A DNA stretch of 58,772 bases. It comes from Sphaerosporella brunnea. Lineage: Eukaryota > Ascomycota > Pezizomycetes > Pezizales > Pyronemataceae. How positions within the stretch are numbered: position 1 is the stretch's first letter; each line of letters starts with the position of its first letter. The stretch is taken from contig VXIS01000305.1 of the NCBI GenBank assembly GCA_008704415.1, positions 1-58,772 of the forward strand, written 5' to 3'. Made by a program: the position numbers and the translations under genes. Under the pieces are notes generated by a model that ran no database searches, was not told where the DNA came from, and saw nothing but the letters and a program-made list of their open reading frames with translations. Shown here piece by piece: positions 22,187 through 31,716 of this stretch.

Positions 22187-24562
22187 CTATCCATCGTCAT
22201 CATCCTCCTCCTTGATAGCCAAGTCCTTAGCAGCCTCCTCGTTCCATCTCTCTTCGAGCCATCGTTGAAGATCCCAACTGTAGCCTCGGCACTCATAGAT
22301 TAACGCCTCGAAGGTAAAAACCTTATCGTCGATCATCTTGAGAACTTCTTGCTCATCCGCGGTTTCACCCGGCTTCACTAGCCCGCGTTCCAGGAGGAAC
22401 TCCGGCCCCCATTTGGAACCTTTCCGCCATCCCGCAATCCCTTTTGCCCACGTCTCCTTCATTATTCTTGGAACGGCTTCGTGCTCGCCGGGAAGAAAAG
22501 GTCTTTGCAAAACCTGGTATTCCCCGACATACTCCCACTCGCACGGAGCCCTTCTGCAAAACGTTGGGATAATCTTGGCGTAAAGCCCCGGCTCGCCATG
22601 TTCCTCGCCCGTCCGGGGTTTATTGTCCGGAGGTGGAGCGATCATGTAGCGCACGCCGTGCGCGCCGGGTTTCGTGGGGAGATAAGGGTCCCAGGAAGGC
22701 GTGATACAATGATAAACCTCGATTCTGTGGTTATGCTCCTGCATCTTTGCGATAGCAGGCTTGACACGCACGTTGTGTGCGGAGCCACCGAGGTATTTGG
22801 AAAGGAATTTGCGCGTGAAGCGCTGGGGCAGGACTGGTCCATGGCCGCCCTGGAAGGAATACGGGGGCCAGGTTTGGATGAACTCATGCGCATACGGTTT
22901 ACGCAAGGGTTCGGAGGAGGCGGTGATGGCTTCGTTCCAGGCGGTGGGCGCTTGCCACGGGGTCGTGGGGGGGATGAGGGAGACGCTCGCTGAGCGCGCG
23001 CGAGTGATGGCGGTGCTTGTGGTGCTTGGGCCGGGGTTGGATGACGCAGAGGCTGCAGCCGCGGCAGGCTTTGCCACAGGCAGAGAATACAAGTCGTCGT
23101 CGTCGCTCTCGGAGCGCTCACGCTTGACACGGTGATGCGGTGGTTCTGGCATATCGATGTACCCAGACTGGCTGGGCTCGGGGATGTAAGCATGCAACGT
23201 GTTGTCATCACTCTGCAAATCCTCGACAGTCATCTTGGGCTTTTTAGCCTTCCTGGTCCGGGGAGTCTTTTCCTTTGCAGGAGTTTTAGACTTTGGCTGT
23301 TGACGCGGTCGGCGAACGCCGGTCATGGGGACGTCCGAATCGCTCTCTTCAGCCTTGACGCCCTGGGTACGTGATACACCGATGCTATCATCCTCGGATG
23401 GTTGGAATATCTCGTCTTCGGAGTCATCTGAAAGGACGTTGCGACAGCGGCGGCGGGAACGAACTGGAGCCGATGGCGTTGGTTTGGCTGATTTAACAGC
23501 CTCAGATCTAGCCGCAAACAGTTGTTCCTTCCGCTCTCTCGCAGCTCTCGATTTAGATCCCAATCCACCAAATCTAGACACCGGGCGCTCCAAGACTTGT
23601 TCCTGCTTGACAACTTGTTCGTGTTTAAAAGCAGCCCCGTGTTCCGAGCGGGCAAATCGCATTAACGCACTCTCCATGAGCGCCGTGCGCCGGTCTTTCT
23701 CCAAATCCAGGAGCTTCTGTAGCTGCTCAACCTTGGTATCGGCCTGGATTAGTTGATTGCGGAGTTCCTGCGGAAGACCGGGGTATGCGGCCTCTTCGGC
23801 TGCCGATTCGCGCTTGATGGCGTGGAGGACATCCTCATGTTTGACCAGAACCGTGGAGTCGCCGCAATCGCCGCAATCGCGGACGTCCGAATCGCTCTCT
23901 TCAGCGTTGACGCCCTGGGTACGTGAATCACCGATGCTATCATCCCCGGGTGGTTGGAATATCTCGTCTTCGGAGCGGCAGCGGCGGCGGGGACAAACTG
24001 GAGCTGGTGGCGTAGCTTTGGCTGGTTTAACAGCCTCAGATCTAGCCGCAAACAGTTGTTTCTCCCGCTCTCTCGCAGCTCTCGATTTAGATCCCAATCC
24101 ACCAAACCTAGACACTGGGCGCTCCGAGACTTGTTTCTGCTTGACAACTTGTTCGTGTTTAAAAGCAGCCCCCTGTTCCGAACGGGCAAATCGCATTAAC
24201 GCACTCTCCATGAGCGCCGTGCGCCGGTCTTTCTCCAAATCCAGGAGCTTCTGCAGCTGCTCAATCTTGATATCGGCCTGGATTAGTTGATCGCGGAGTT
24301 CCTGCGGAAGACCGGGGTATGCGGCCTCTTCGGCTGACGATTCACGTTTGATGGTGAGGGGAACATCCTCATGTTTGACCGTGGAGTCGCCGCAATCGCC
24401 GCAATCGCCGTCGTCACTGTCACTCAGGATATCGATAGGCGATTCGCGCGACATTGCGCCGATAGTCGCGTCGTCTCGGGAGTTGTAGCTGGTGGTATCG
24501 GTGGGAGGTGGTGTGGATGGGGATTGTGGGGATGGTGAGGGTGGATGAGAATGAATTACCAA
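22187..24562 (-). CDS. large fungal protein with internal 178-codon duplication (DUF6697-like C-terminus)
   Basis: A single-exon frame of 791 aa. The C-terminal third (about residues 560-780) is the conserved part: FTRKFLSKYLGG, APCEWEYVGEYQVLQRP, IMKETWAKGIAGWRKGSKWG and a WLEERWNEEAAKD end. This resembles the fungal domain I know as DUF6697; no function is known to me. The N-terminal half consists of two nearly identical tandem copies of a Lys/Glu-rich coiled-coil unit (LPQELRDQLIQADIKIEQLQ, RTALMESALMRFARSE), each starting with CGDCGDST. Acidic and basic linkers separate them. The first ATG (24562) lies inside a minisatellite; the next in-frame ATG at 24454 (MSRESPIDILSD) is an equally likely start. 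A decayed copy of its C-terminus lies just upstream at 25000-25265. Confidence 0.7.
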   Translation of the reverse strand: MVIHSHPPSPSPQSPSTPPPTDTTSYNSRDDATIGAMSRESPIDILSDSDDGDCGDCGDSTVKHEDVPLTIKRESSAEEAAYPGLPQELRDQLIQADIKIEQLQKLLDLEKDRRTALMESALMRFARSEQGAAFKHEQVVKQKQVSERPVSRFGGLGSKSRAAREREKQLFAARSEAVKPAKATPPAPVCPRRRCRSEDEIFQPPGDDSIGDSRTQGVNAEESDSDVRDCGDCGDSTVLVKHEDVLHAIKRESAAEEAAYPGLPQELRNQLIQADTKVEQLQKLLDLEKDRRTALMESALMRFARSEHGAAFKHEQVVKQEQVLERPVSRFGGLGSKSRAARERKEQLFAARSEAVKSAKPTPSAPVRSRRRCRNVLSDDSEDEIFQPSEDDSIGVSRTQGVKAEESDSDVPMTGVRRPRQQPKSKTPAKEKTPRTRKAKKPKMTVEDLQSDDNTLHAYIPEPSQSGYIDMPEPPHHRVKRERSESDDDDLYSLPVAKPAAAAASASSNPGPSTTSTAITRARSASVSLIPPTTPWQAPTAWNEAITASSEPLRKPYAHEFIQTWPPYSFQGGHGPVLPQRFTRKFLSKYLGGSAHNVRVKPAIAKMQEHNHRIEVYHCITPSWDPYLPTKPGAHGVRYMIAPPPDNKPRTGEEHGEPGLYAKIIPTFCRRAPCEWEYVGEYQVLQRPFLPGEHEAVPRIMKETWAKGIAGWRKGSKWGPEFLLERGLVKPGETADEQEVLKMIDDKVFTFEALIYECRGYSWDLQRWLEERWNEEAAKDLAIKEEDDDDG
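23325..24406 (-). repeat. tandem in-frame duplication inside the coding region
   Basis: Two copies with a period of 534 bp (for example GGAGTTCCTGCGGAAGACC at 23761 and 24295). The period is exactly 178 codons, so the frame is kept. Copies differ by scattered substitutions and a few small in-frame gaps, which points to a fairly recent duplication. Confidence 0.9.
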
Positions 24563-24770
24563 GGTGAGGGGAGATGGGAAGCTTCGAAGGGGCGGGCGTG
24601 GATGGGGATTGTGGGGATGGTGAGGGTGGATGAGAATGAATTACCAAGGTGAGGGGAGATGGGAAGCTTCGAAGGGGGCGGGCGTGGATGGGGATTGTGG
24701 GGATGGTGAGGGTGGATGAGAATGAATTACCAAGGTGAGGGGAGATGGGAAGCTTCGAAGGGGGCGGGCG
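24513..24770. repeat. minisatellite, three copies of an 85-86 bp unit
   Basis: Units begin GTGGATGGGGATTGTGGGGA at 24513, 24598 and 24684 and are nearly identical. The first unit holds the upstream start codon of the large minus-strand gene, and the others form its 5' flank. Because the unit is 85 or 86 bp, each added copy changes the reading frame upstream of the ATG. Confidence 0.92.
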
Positions 24771-24999
24771 GTCCGAGACGTGAAGAAGCCACGTCGCTTC
24801 TGCCAGGCGGCTATGATTGGACGGATCTAAGCCCAATTTGTGCTTATCGAGTATATCTGCAAGCCTTACGTGGCAATCGGGGCAATTGTTCATCCGAGGA
24901 TCGGAAATCAACGCGGGGACTCAAAGGCAACACCAGAAAGTGTCCACAGTAATGGAATTACCAACATCAACATCTTCGGATAATCATCCTACTAAACCG

Positions 25000-25265
25000 T
25001 ATGGCTAAAGCTTCTTTCCCCCACCTCTCTTGGAGCCATCGATGGAGCTTCCAATACCCATTGCACTCGTAAATCGAAGCTTCAAACGAGAAAGCTTTCT
25101 CGCCAAACGTTTTGAGCACCTCGTGCCCATTTGGAGCCTTTGCGCCGTCCAGCAATACCCTTTGCCCAAGTCTCCTGCATGATCCTGGGGGCTTCCTGTA
25201 TGCAGCAGTAGTATGACCCGATATTTCCCGACGTATTCTCACTGGCAGGGTGCACGCTTCCAGAG
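25000..25265 (-). pseudogene. decayed copy of the DUF6697-like C-terminus
   Basis: Minus-strand fragments EYVGKYRV, APRIMQETWAKGIAGRRKGS and FEASIYECNGYW...LHRWLQERWGKEALAI align with the C-terminus of the 22187-24562 protein but fall in different frames with stops between them. It lies head-to-tail upstream of the intact gene, so it is a dead tandem paralogue. Confidence 0.75.
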
Positions 25266-26098
25266 CGTGGGTCAGGTTCGGGTGCCTGCATGTACCTTCG
25301 CAAAAGCTGAGGGGAGGTCCAACGCAGTTGGGGAAATTGGAGTGCCCCAGACGTGGTGGGCATTGGAGGTTCGAGTAACCGCGGAAATACGGATTCCACA
25401 TCTGCAGAGTTTTAGCTTCAAGTTCTTGTATGAGCAAATAGATATTAAGTAACGTTTGACTTCAAAGAAAAACCGGAAGAAAATTATATTCGCTGGCCAG
25501 AAGGCTGGCTGGGTTGCGAAGCGAAACCGATTACCCATGTTGTAGTGGATTTCAACGAGGGGATGGAGCGTGTCTTGGGGACTCATGAAGTCGTGAAGCT
25601 TCACTGGGTCTCACTCGGGTATATAGTGTGTGCCTTCAGAGACGCATGCAGCTTTGTATTGGGAACTTTACAGCATTTGAAGCTTGGAAAGAGAATTGGA
25701 GTAGTTTACTGCGATAGTTGCTTTTCGATAGTCAAGGGCCCTACAGGCATTGACGCGAGTCTTGTGGAGGTATTCCATCAGATCTCAGTCTCGTTGCCCG
25801 CATTCACGGCTTTGATTGATAAGCGGGATGGATAGGTCGATGAATTGCACTTCTGGCCTGGGAATTGGGATTTCATTGTCGAGCATGTTTGTTTGCTGTC
25901 TGACTAATCAGCGGAATGATTCGCGTCGGGATGCAAACAACCTTAAATCGACGTCGACCCGGCAATTCGGGCCACATTTTGCCACTACATCACCGATGCG
26001 CCGCCCGTGCCGCTTCTGCCGGCCAGCTCCGAAAACCCGCCCACAACTTGAGCATTGCAGCCCTTCTTCTAGAGCTCCAGAAATCCACCACCACCAGA
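25266..26098. other. intergenic stretch upstream of the F-box/ankyrin gene
   Basis: No supported gene. A 96-codon frame at 25545-25835 has no recognisable motif. The last 180 bp are in frame with the downstream gene but read as a promoter-like, Pro/Arg-rich chance extension. Confidence 0.35.
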
Positions 26099-27409
26099 AT
26101 GTCCTACCAGCGCCTCCCCAACGAGCTCCGCCTCCGCATCGCCGAAGAACTGACCGATCCCTCCGACTGGGCCGCATTGCAGCGAGTCGACCGAGCCACA
26201 TACCGCCTGCTCGCCTGGCGCTTCGCCAAGCGCTTCAACTTCCCCAAAGCCTGGTTGCCGCAAGCAAACGATGACTCGATCTTGCACAACGACTGGACCG
26301 ACGACGGCTGGGACACCGAGGACGAAGAGGATTTGTGGGACGTGTGGGAGATGATGACCGATTCGGAGGAGGAGGACATGCCGTCGTGGTGGTTTGCGCA
26401 AACCACCGGGACGTGGTTCGACGCAGACGACGACGACGACCGCCGGCGTGTACGCGTCCTCTGGCAGGACGTGTTGATCCGTGCCTGCGAGCAGGGCCAT
26501 CTCCGGCTCGCAAAGCTTGCGAAACGTAAGGGCGCGGATGTGAATAAAGACGAGGAATGGTATATGGATCGAATGGATGGGTGGCGGTGGCCAGCCCCGC
26601 TGGTTGCTGCGGCCGCAAACGGACATCTCCACATCATCAACTGGCTTCTCGACTCGGGCGCAAACATTGAGGAAACGGGTTACTACAACCCGAAATACAC
26701 CGCGATGACAAACGACGAGCTGGGCGAGATATTCGAGGAGAACGAGGGGAAAAAGTGGGGGCCGTTGATCGCGGCGGCGTATTTTGCTCAGCCCGAGGCG
26801 GTGAAGCTGTTGCTGGCGAGGGGTGCAAAAGTCGATGCGCTGGATCGTGGCAAACATCAGGCTATCCATTGGGCCGTCGTCAAGTCTCAAGACCCTGATA
26901 TTTTCCCCGTGTACCGCGAGATCGTAGAGATCCTGCTCGCGAATGGAGCAAGCCCGGATGCGAGAGCTGGCTACGTGCTGCAGCCGCCGGTGCTGCTTTG
27001 TGCAGGCACCAACACCCAGATGTTGGAGCTGCTGATCAACCATGGCGCGGACATCCACATCAAGAGCGAGGAGAGATGGCTCATGGACGGCCGATACGAC
27101 TATCCTGCGCTCCTCTGCTGCATCGTCAAGAATAGGGAAACCAAAGAGCAGATAGCGAACATTCCGTCCATGAAGCTGCTGCTGGATAAGGGCCTACCTG
27201 TAAATGTGACGGATAATTGCGGCTGGACGGCGTTGCACTACGCCGCATACAGAGGGCTAAGAGATGCGTGCGAGTTCTTGTTGAGCCGGGGCGCGGATCC
27301 GAGGTTGAGGGATACGGAGGAAGAGAAGACGCCGGCTATGAGGGCGAGACAGAAGGGCTTTGAGGGGTTGGCGCAGTATTTGGATGATGTGGCGGCGTGC
27401 ATGCACTGA
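26099..27409 (+). CDS. F-box / ankyrin-repeat protein
   Basis: A single exon of 436 aa. The ATG at 26099 is preferred over an upstream in-frame ATG at 25916 because it is followed directly by the F-box-like motif YQRLPNELRLRIAEEL ... WAALQRVDRATYRLL (residues about 3-40). A strongly acidic, Trp-rich insert follows (about 60-110: DWTDDGWDTEDEEDLWDVWE, SEEEDMP, DADDDDD). Ankyrin repeats run from about 120 to the end, for example PLVAAAANGHLHIINWLLDS, ALDRGKHQAIHWAV, DNCGWTALHYAAYRG and ACEFLLSRGADP. F-box proteins recruit substrates to SCF ubiquitin ligases and ankyrins bind partners; both roles are inferred. The codon bias is GC-rich and clean. Confidence 0.88.
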   Translation: MSYQRLPNELRLRIAEELTDPSDWAALQRVDRATYRLLAWRFAKRFNFPKAWLPQANDDSILHNDWTDDGWDTEDEEDLWDVWEMMTDSEEEDMPSWWFAQTTGTWFDADDDDDRRRVRVLWQDVLIRACEQGHLRLAKLAKRKGADVNKDEEWYMDRMDGWRWPAPLVAAAANGHLHIINWLLDSGANIEETGYYNPKYTAMTNDELGEIFEENEGKKWGPLIAAAYFAQPEAVKLLLARGAKVDALDRGKHQAIHWAVVKSQDPDIFPVYREIVEILLANGASPDARAGYVLQPPVLLCAGTNTQMLELLINHGADIHIKSEERWLMDGRYDYPALLCCIVKNRETKEQIANIPSMKLLLDKGLPVNVTDNCGWTALHYAAYRGLRDACEFLLSRGADPRLRDTEEEKTPAMRARQKGFEGLAQYLDDVAACMH

Positions 27410-27604
27410 TCAAATGTTTTGATGTATCTTTGAGAGTTGCATTGTCCTGCCAGAGAGCCAAATCCACAAGCAACCATCGTTCTTGTAAATTATATCGCCC
27501 AAAATCAAGCAAAAAATAATTTCGCCTCGAAACTCACATATATTGGTAGCGCACGGTACAACGACAGCTTGAAGGTGGTGCCATCGCGCATGAGCGCCCC
27601 AGTG
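27410..27604. other. 3' flank of the F-box/ankyrin gene
   Basis: Short AT-rich 3' region, with the 8-bp hAT target site CCCCAGTG at its right end (27597-27604). Confidence 0.5.
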
Positions 27605-28107
27605 CAGGGTTGTCAGTAGCCGGCCGAAATAGCCAGCCGCGCCGGCTTTTTAAGTAGCCAGCCGCGTCGGCCGGCCAGGCTGCAACGGCTGCATCATCGA
27701 GTGATCGTCAGTGAGCGATATACTAGTACCCCACGGTCATATTATCGAAGCATGCGCCTGCCTACATCACTGGAATGCGGAGCATGAACAGTAGACCGCA
27801 ACATGGTTGAATCTTTCTTTCCCCGCCCGCGTTGTCTCTTAATCTGCCTTTTTTCCCGGCCCACTATTGTATTTTTTTTTGTCAGCCAGAGAGAGGTGCT
27901 GTTTCTTTTACTAGTATCGGGTGTGCGCTCGTTCTATTTTCAACGCGAATGCCATCTATCCGCAGTAGCAAACTCTCCACGTCGCCCCGTGAAGAAGCCG
28001 GCTGCAGCCGTTCGATGGCTGCAGCCCAAATAGCCCAGCCCGGCTGCCAAGGCAGCCATTCGAAGCCCAGCCCAGCCGCGCCGGCCGGCTGGCTACTGAC
28101 AACCCTG
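27605..28107. mobile_element. non-autonomous hAT element with exact 8-bp target duplication
   Basis: A 503-bp element beginning CAGGGTTGTCAGTAGCCGGC and ending with its approximate reverse complement (GGCTGGCTACTGACAACCCTG). The 8 bp CCCCAGTG occur directly on both sides (27597-27604 and 28108-28115). Subterminal regions are rich in AGCCAGCCG/GCCGGC repeats. It encodes nothing credible. The perfect target duplication suggests a recent insertion. Confidence 0.92.
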
Positions 28108-28527
28108 CCCCAGTGTGTTTCGGCGATTTCAGTGGTGGTTGGAGGGAGCCTCTGCTCGAAGGTGTTGCAGAGGTACAGGGGACAACTACTCCGGTGCGGT
28201 CATGGAATGTCACTGGCGGATATTAATTGTGAGCCCCTGGGTCTAGAGTGTTTGATTAAATGGTTTTGGATCTAAGGATATTGGGGAAGTCAATAACTAC
28301 GCCCCGGCTCTATTCCTGCTCATCTTTCGGTGTGTTCATGGCTGTTGAGGTTATGAAAGGATAATGGATTCGAATCATGAGAATAGAGCTTAGATATATA
28401 TATAGATATATAGTGTATTGATTCTCTTATGATTTGGAGGCTATTACTTTGTGTTGGTCTTGATAGTCTGGCAACACAGAATCGCTGGATATATAACAAC
28501 GACGGGAAATTTGGTGGTTTTGTACTA

Positions 28528-28633
28528 GGGGGTCTCAATAACCTCCGTTCTCTACGTACATTGTTGAAAATGTGAAGCTTTTGTGTGTACGTTCCCGCAA
28601 TGTACGTCGCGAACGGAGGTTATTGAGACCCCC
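28528..28633. mobile_element. mini hairpin element GGGGGTCTC with TA target duplication
   Basis: A 106-bp element flanked by TA. Its arms GGGGGTCTCAATAACCTCCG... are inverted over about 25 bp without mismatch. A fragment of the same family (GCGAACGGAGGTTATTGA) lies at 34634-34651. Confidence 0.85.
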
Positions 28634-30595
28634 TACTACTGCCGCACCACGCGCACGGGGGTTTGGTCTAACCAACTGTAAAGTCCGATATCTATGCAAG
28701 CCGCTACCTTGTGGCGAGGCCGGGTTGTAGTTCTTTACGTCTTGGGTTGCTGATTGGGCCATAGAAGTGAATGGTAAGAAAGCTTTAACCACCATAAATT
28801 GCTCACATCCTAGCAGGCGAAGAGTGATGGTCTGTGGAGCGAAGGGTCACCGATCGATGTGGGCCCTGACAAGATGAGTTAACCGATACGTGCCAGTTAA
28901 TACCAATTTCAAGCCAGTCGAGTCGCTTCTGGCTAAGTGCACGAGGCCTAGGTCGGCCGTGTGTATCGGGATGTCCATAGGGTCATGGACTTTGTTATCC
29001 CCCGGATCGTAAGTAGATTCCGCTGGAAAATTAATAGTTAGAAAATATGCCCATAATCCAAAAAAGAAACATTTTGAAGGCTATAAAATGGAACTATAGG
29101 GTAAAATACGCTCTTCTAACTCCACTCGGTTCACATTTGAGGTGGTGCAATCATGGTAATGCGGTTCCGGAGGTTCACCTAGCCAGTCGAGCTACAACTC
29201 AGATAGTGCATCCTAGGCGTTCCAAATTATGCTCATGTGTAAAATACAGACCACACAAACCACAGGACAACCAGTTCAGGGGACGCTTTTTCGAGGATCC
29301 GGAGCTGTCCCTCCCGGTTTCCAGCGGCACAGGATATAACGGTTGGAATTGGCCAGCTTCCAAGTGGCTAGCCTCGTTTCATAGTCATTAATGGATGCCT
29401 CTTGAGCCTACTTGCTGTGTTTGGCTTTTACCCCTTTGAGCACCAGTAAGTGGTCAACCTAGCGCCTAGCAGCCAGTTCTACGGTGGGTAATCGGCCAGA
29501 TCCAGTTAAATTCCTCAAGAGGAACTGCTGTTTGAGCAGCTTCTCTAGCCTCAGGCGTATTGGACAGCTCCAGGCGCAAAAGGGGGCTAAGGTGAGCAAG
29601 CGAGTGATTCTACGTGACGTGCGGTTTCTTGGCCCATTTTTGTCCTTTGCAGAGCCTCTAGGCGGTTGATCAACTAAAATTTAGCTCTTAATTGACTTCT
29701 CAAGAGGCGAGAACAGAAAGTCGAAGATGGGTTTGGTGGTGAGGACCTTTGAGGGATGCATATGAGGTGCTTACTTCACTCCGCACTGTGCGCCACAACC
29801 ACCTACTGTATACCTCTCCCAGCGCTATAAGTGATACTTCAGCTACTGGTAGGACAGATTTGGTTAATCGGTGTTTGGTAGGCAATATTATGGTCACGGG
29901 GAGTGGTTTTCAGCGCTATAACCGGCCGGAATATAGGTTTCTTCAATTTGGGGATACGTTGGAAAACATTTTTTGAAATTGTCGAGCATAATTAAATGGT
30001 AACGGTATTGCTTTATTCTAATGGATGCCTAAGAGTTCCGACATGTTTGGAAATCGTAGCGCGTAGAAGCTCCTCGATGCATATATGTCTCATGCCTCAA
30101 CCTGCAAAGAACGATTCTCGCAGCACTAGAACAGTTGTTTCTTCAGGCCGTAACTCGAGCTCCCAGTGATTATGCGGAAGGAATTGCATTCCTCACAGGG
30201 AACAGGTTAGTTATTGGCTTCCGACTCTGAGAGAAACGGTACCTTGGATACCCGATGAAATTATTGTCAGTGACGATGAACCCGGTCACACACTGTTGGA
30301 TAATCGGGCAAGCGGCATATCATGGTTCCCTTTGTGGGGATCGTGTAGAATTCGAAGTTTTACTTTAGCGAGCAATGAGATACGGACGGAAGGCCACTTT
30401 TGAACATCGGACGGGCCTGGTGACGCTTTTAATCAACGAACAGGAAGGGTAGCATAGGTGACAGCGGCGGGTAGTCTGTCAGTCAGCAGCCACAGGTGGC
30501 GTAGGGCATCACTCGCGATCGGCGCGAAGCGCGTTGAGGTGACGGTTCTGACACATCAGACGGCTCCTGGTGACAGCGAAAAAAAATAACGGGCA
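28634..30595. other. gene-free stretch, nothing recognised
   Basis: About 2 kb with only short frames. No inverted repeats, RNA genes or protein homology seen. A degenerate direct repeat of AGGTGAC/GGTGACAG motifs occurs near 30410-30610. Confidence 0.4.
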
Positions 30596-30609
30596 GGGAC
30601 AGGTGACGT

Positions 30610-30802
30610 TTTTTGTTTTTGTTTTAAATCATACATCGTACACAAGGACATTAGCCCAAGTGCCTCCTATCTTACGAATCGGAGTGAGGCCAAAGGCCTA
30701 TGACGGACAAAAAAGACCTGGTATCCTGTCCCCACGGTTTTACCCGTCTGTTGGGGCTCCCCATACAAAGGAAATTCATGAAAAGCAAACCACAAAGGAA
30801 AT
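30610..30802 (-). mobile_element. SINE-like retroposon, copy A
   Basis: A 193-bp insertion flanked by a perfect 14-bp direct repeat GGGACAGGTGACGT (30596-30609 and 30803-30816). In minus orientation it ends in a tail of A with C at intervals (AAAACAAAAACAAAAA). The body is about 90% identical to copy B at 40944-41116. It encodes no protein, and variable-length target duplications plus an A-rich tail are retroposon hallmarks. A possible weak B-box-like motif (GATTCGTAAGA) is present, but no clear tRNA or 5S head is visible. It lies 177 bp upstream of the TMA17-like start codon. Confidence 0.8.
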
Positions 30803-30992
30803 GGGACAGGTGACGTCCGTACCTCATTTCTCGAGTACTGATAGCTACGAGTGACATGCAATGAATTTTCGGTGATCCCCGATGCCAAGAAATTGCTACT
30901 ATCTATACTACCCACGTGCGCAGAGCCTCTTTCAAGCGCTTCAACGTCATCATTCGCTCCACAAACAACTCATCCCCCACCAAGTTCCAAAA

Positions 30993-31499
30993 ATGTCGTC
31001 AACATCAGCACCCATAGCGCCAGTACGTCCCCCCAAGTCTGTTTTCACTATCTGATTAACAGCAGGTGGACAGGAAGCTTTCCAGGCAGCTATCGCTGAT
31101 CTCGAGCTCGAACAACTTCACGCAGAGGCCTCCCGTCTTCAAAACTCCATCTTTCACCTCGAGCGCAGCAACATCGCCCTGGAAGAGTTCCGTGATGATG
31201 AAGATTGCCGCCTCGCTATCCAGGAGAATGTCGAAACGATTGCCCGTCAGACGGAGAGGATAGACATGATTCGAAACGAGGTTGAGAAGAGGGGGTTTTC
31301 GATGCCGTGTGGAGAGAGGGAGGAGGAGGGAATGGCAGCTACAGGCAATGGCAACTCCGCCGGGGTGTCCGGCGGCGTAAATGGGGATGCGTTGACTGCT
31401 CAGGTTACTAATGGCAACGGAAGCTCGAGGGGACAGCACGACACGGATACGGAGGACAACAGCAGAGAGGAGGAGGAGGAGGAAGGTGTCTACCTTTGA
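30993..31499 (+). CDS. TMA17: TMA17/ADC17-like proteasome-assembly chaperone homologue
   Basis: Two exons (30993-31022 and 31074-31499, intron 51 nt with CTGATTAAC branch site) give 151 aa. The acceptor at 31073 is chosen because it keeps the frame of the conserved helical hairpin (residues about 11-85): FQAAIADLELEQLHAEASRL, SIFHLERSNIALEEF, RLAIQENVETIARQTERI and NEVEKRGF. This pattern matches fungal Tma17 proteins. In yeast Tma17 (Adc17) helps pair Rpt3 and Rpt6 during proteasome base assembly under stress. The C-terminal part is Gly/Asn-rich and ends in an acidic Glu run. A SINE-like insertion sits in its upstream region and a MITE downstream. Confidence 0.8.
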
Positions 31500-31716
31500 G
31501 GTTTTAATGCGGTATCTCTCGTCGTCAAAATGTTATCGGCGTCCGGTAATGGCGTTATTGTTTTTCGTGGGCTTCAATCATGGTCTCGTTAAGCTTTTGC
31601 AGTCAGTGTGTCACTATTTTTGGTGTGTTAAAAGTAGTGGACGTGTAGGTGTCGAGCGTAGCCGAAGTTGTGGTGGAGGATGGTGATGGGAAAAGCAATT
31701 ATATTGCTACTATCTA

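Noticed and set aside
24420..24911. Pro/Ser-rich minus-strand frame through the minisatellite
   Set aside because: A repeat-driven frame that shifts with each 85-86 bp unit; it is not the frame of the conserved protein.
26069..27058. 329-codon minus-strand frame opposite the F-box/ankyrin gene
   Set aside because: Antisense of a GC-rich gene whose sense strand has clear F-box and ankyrin motifs.
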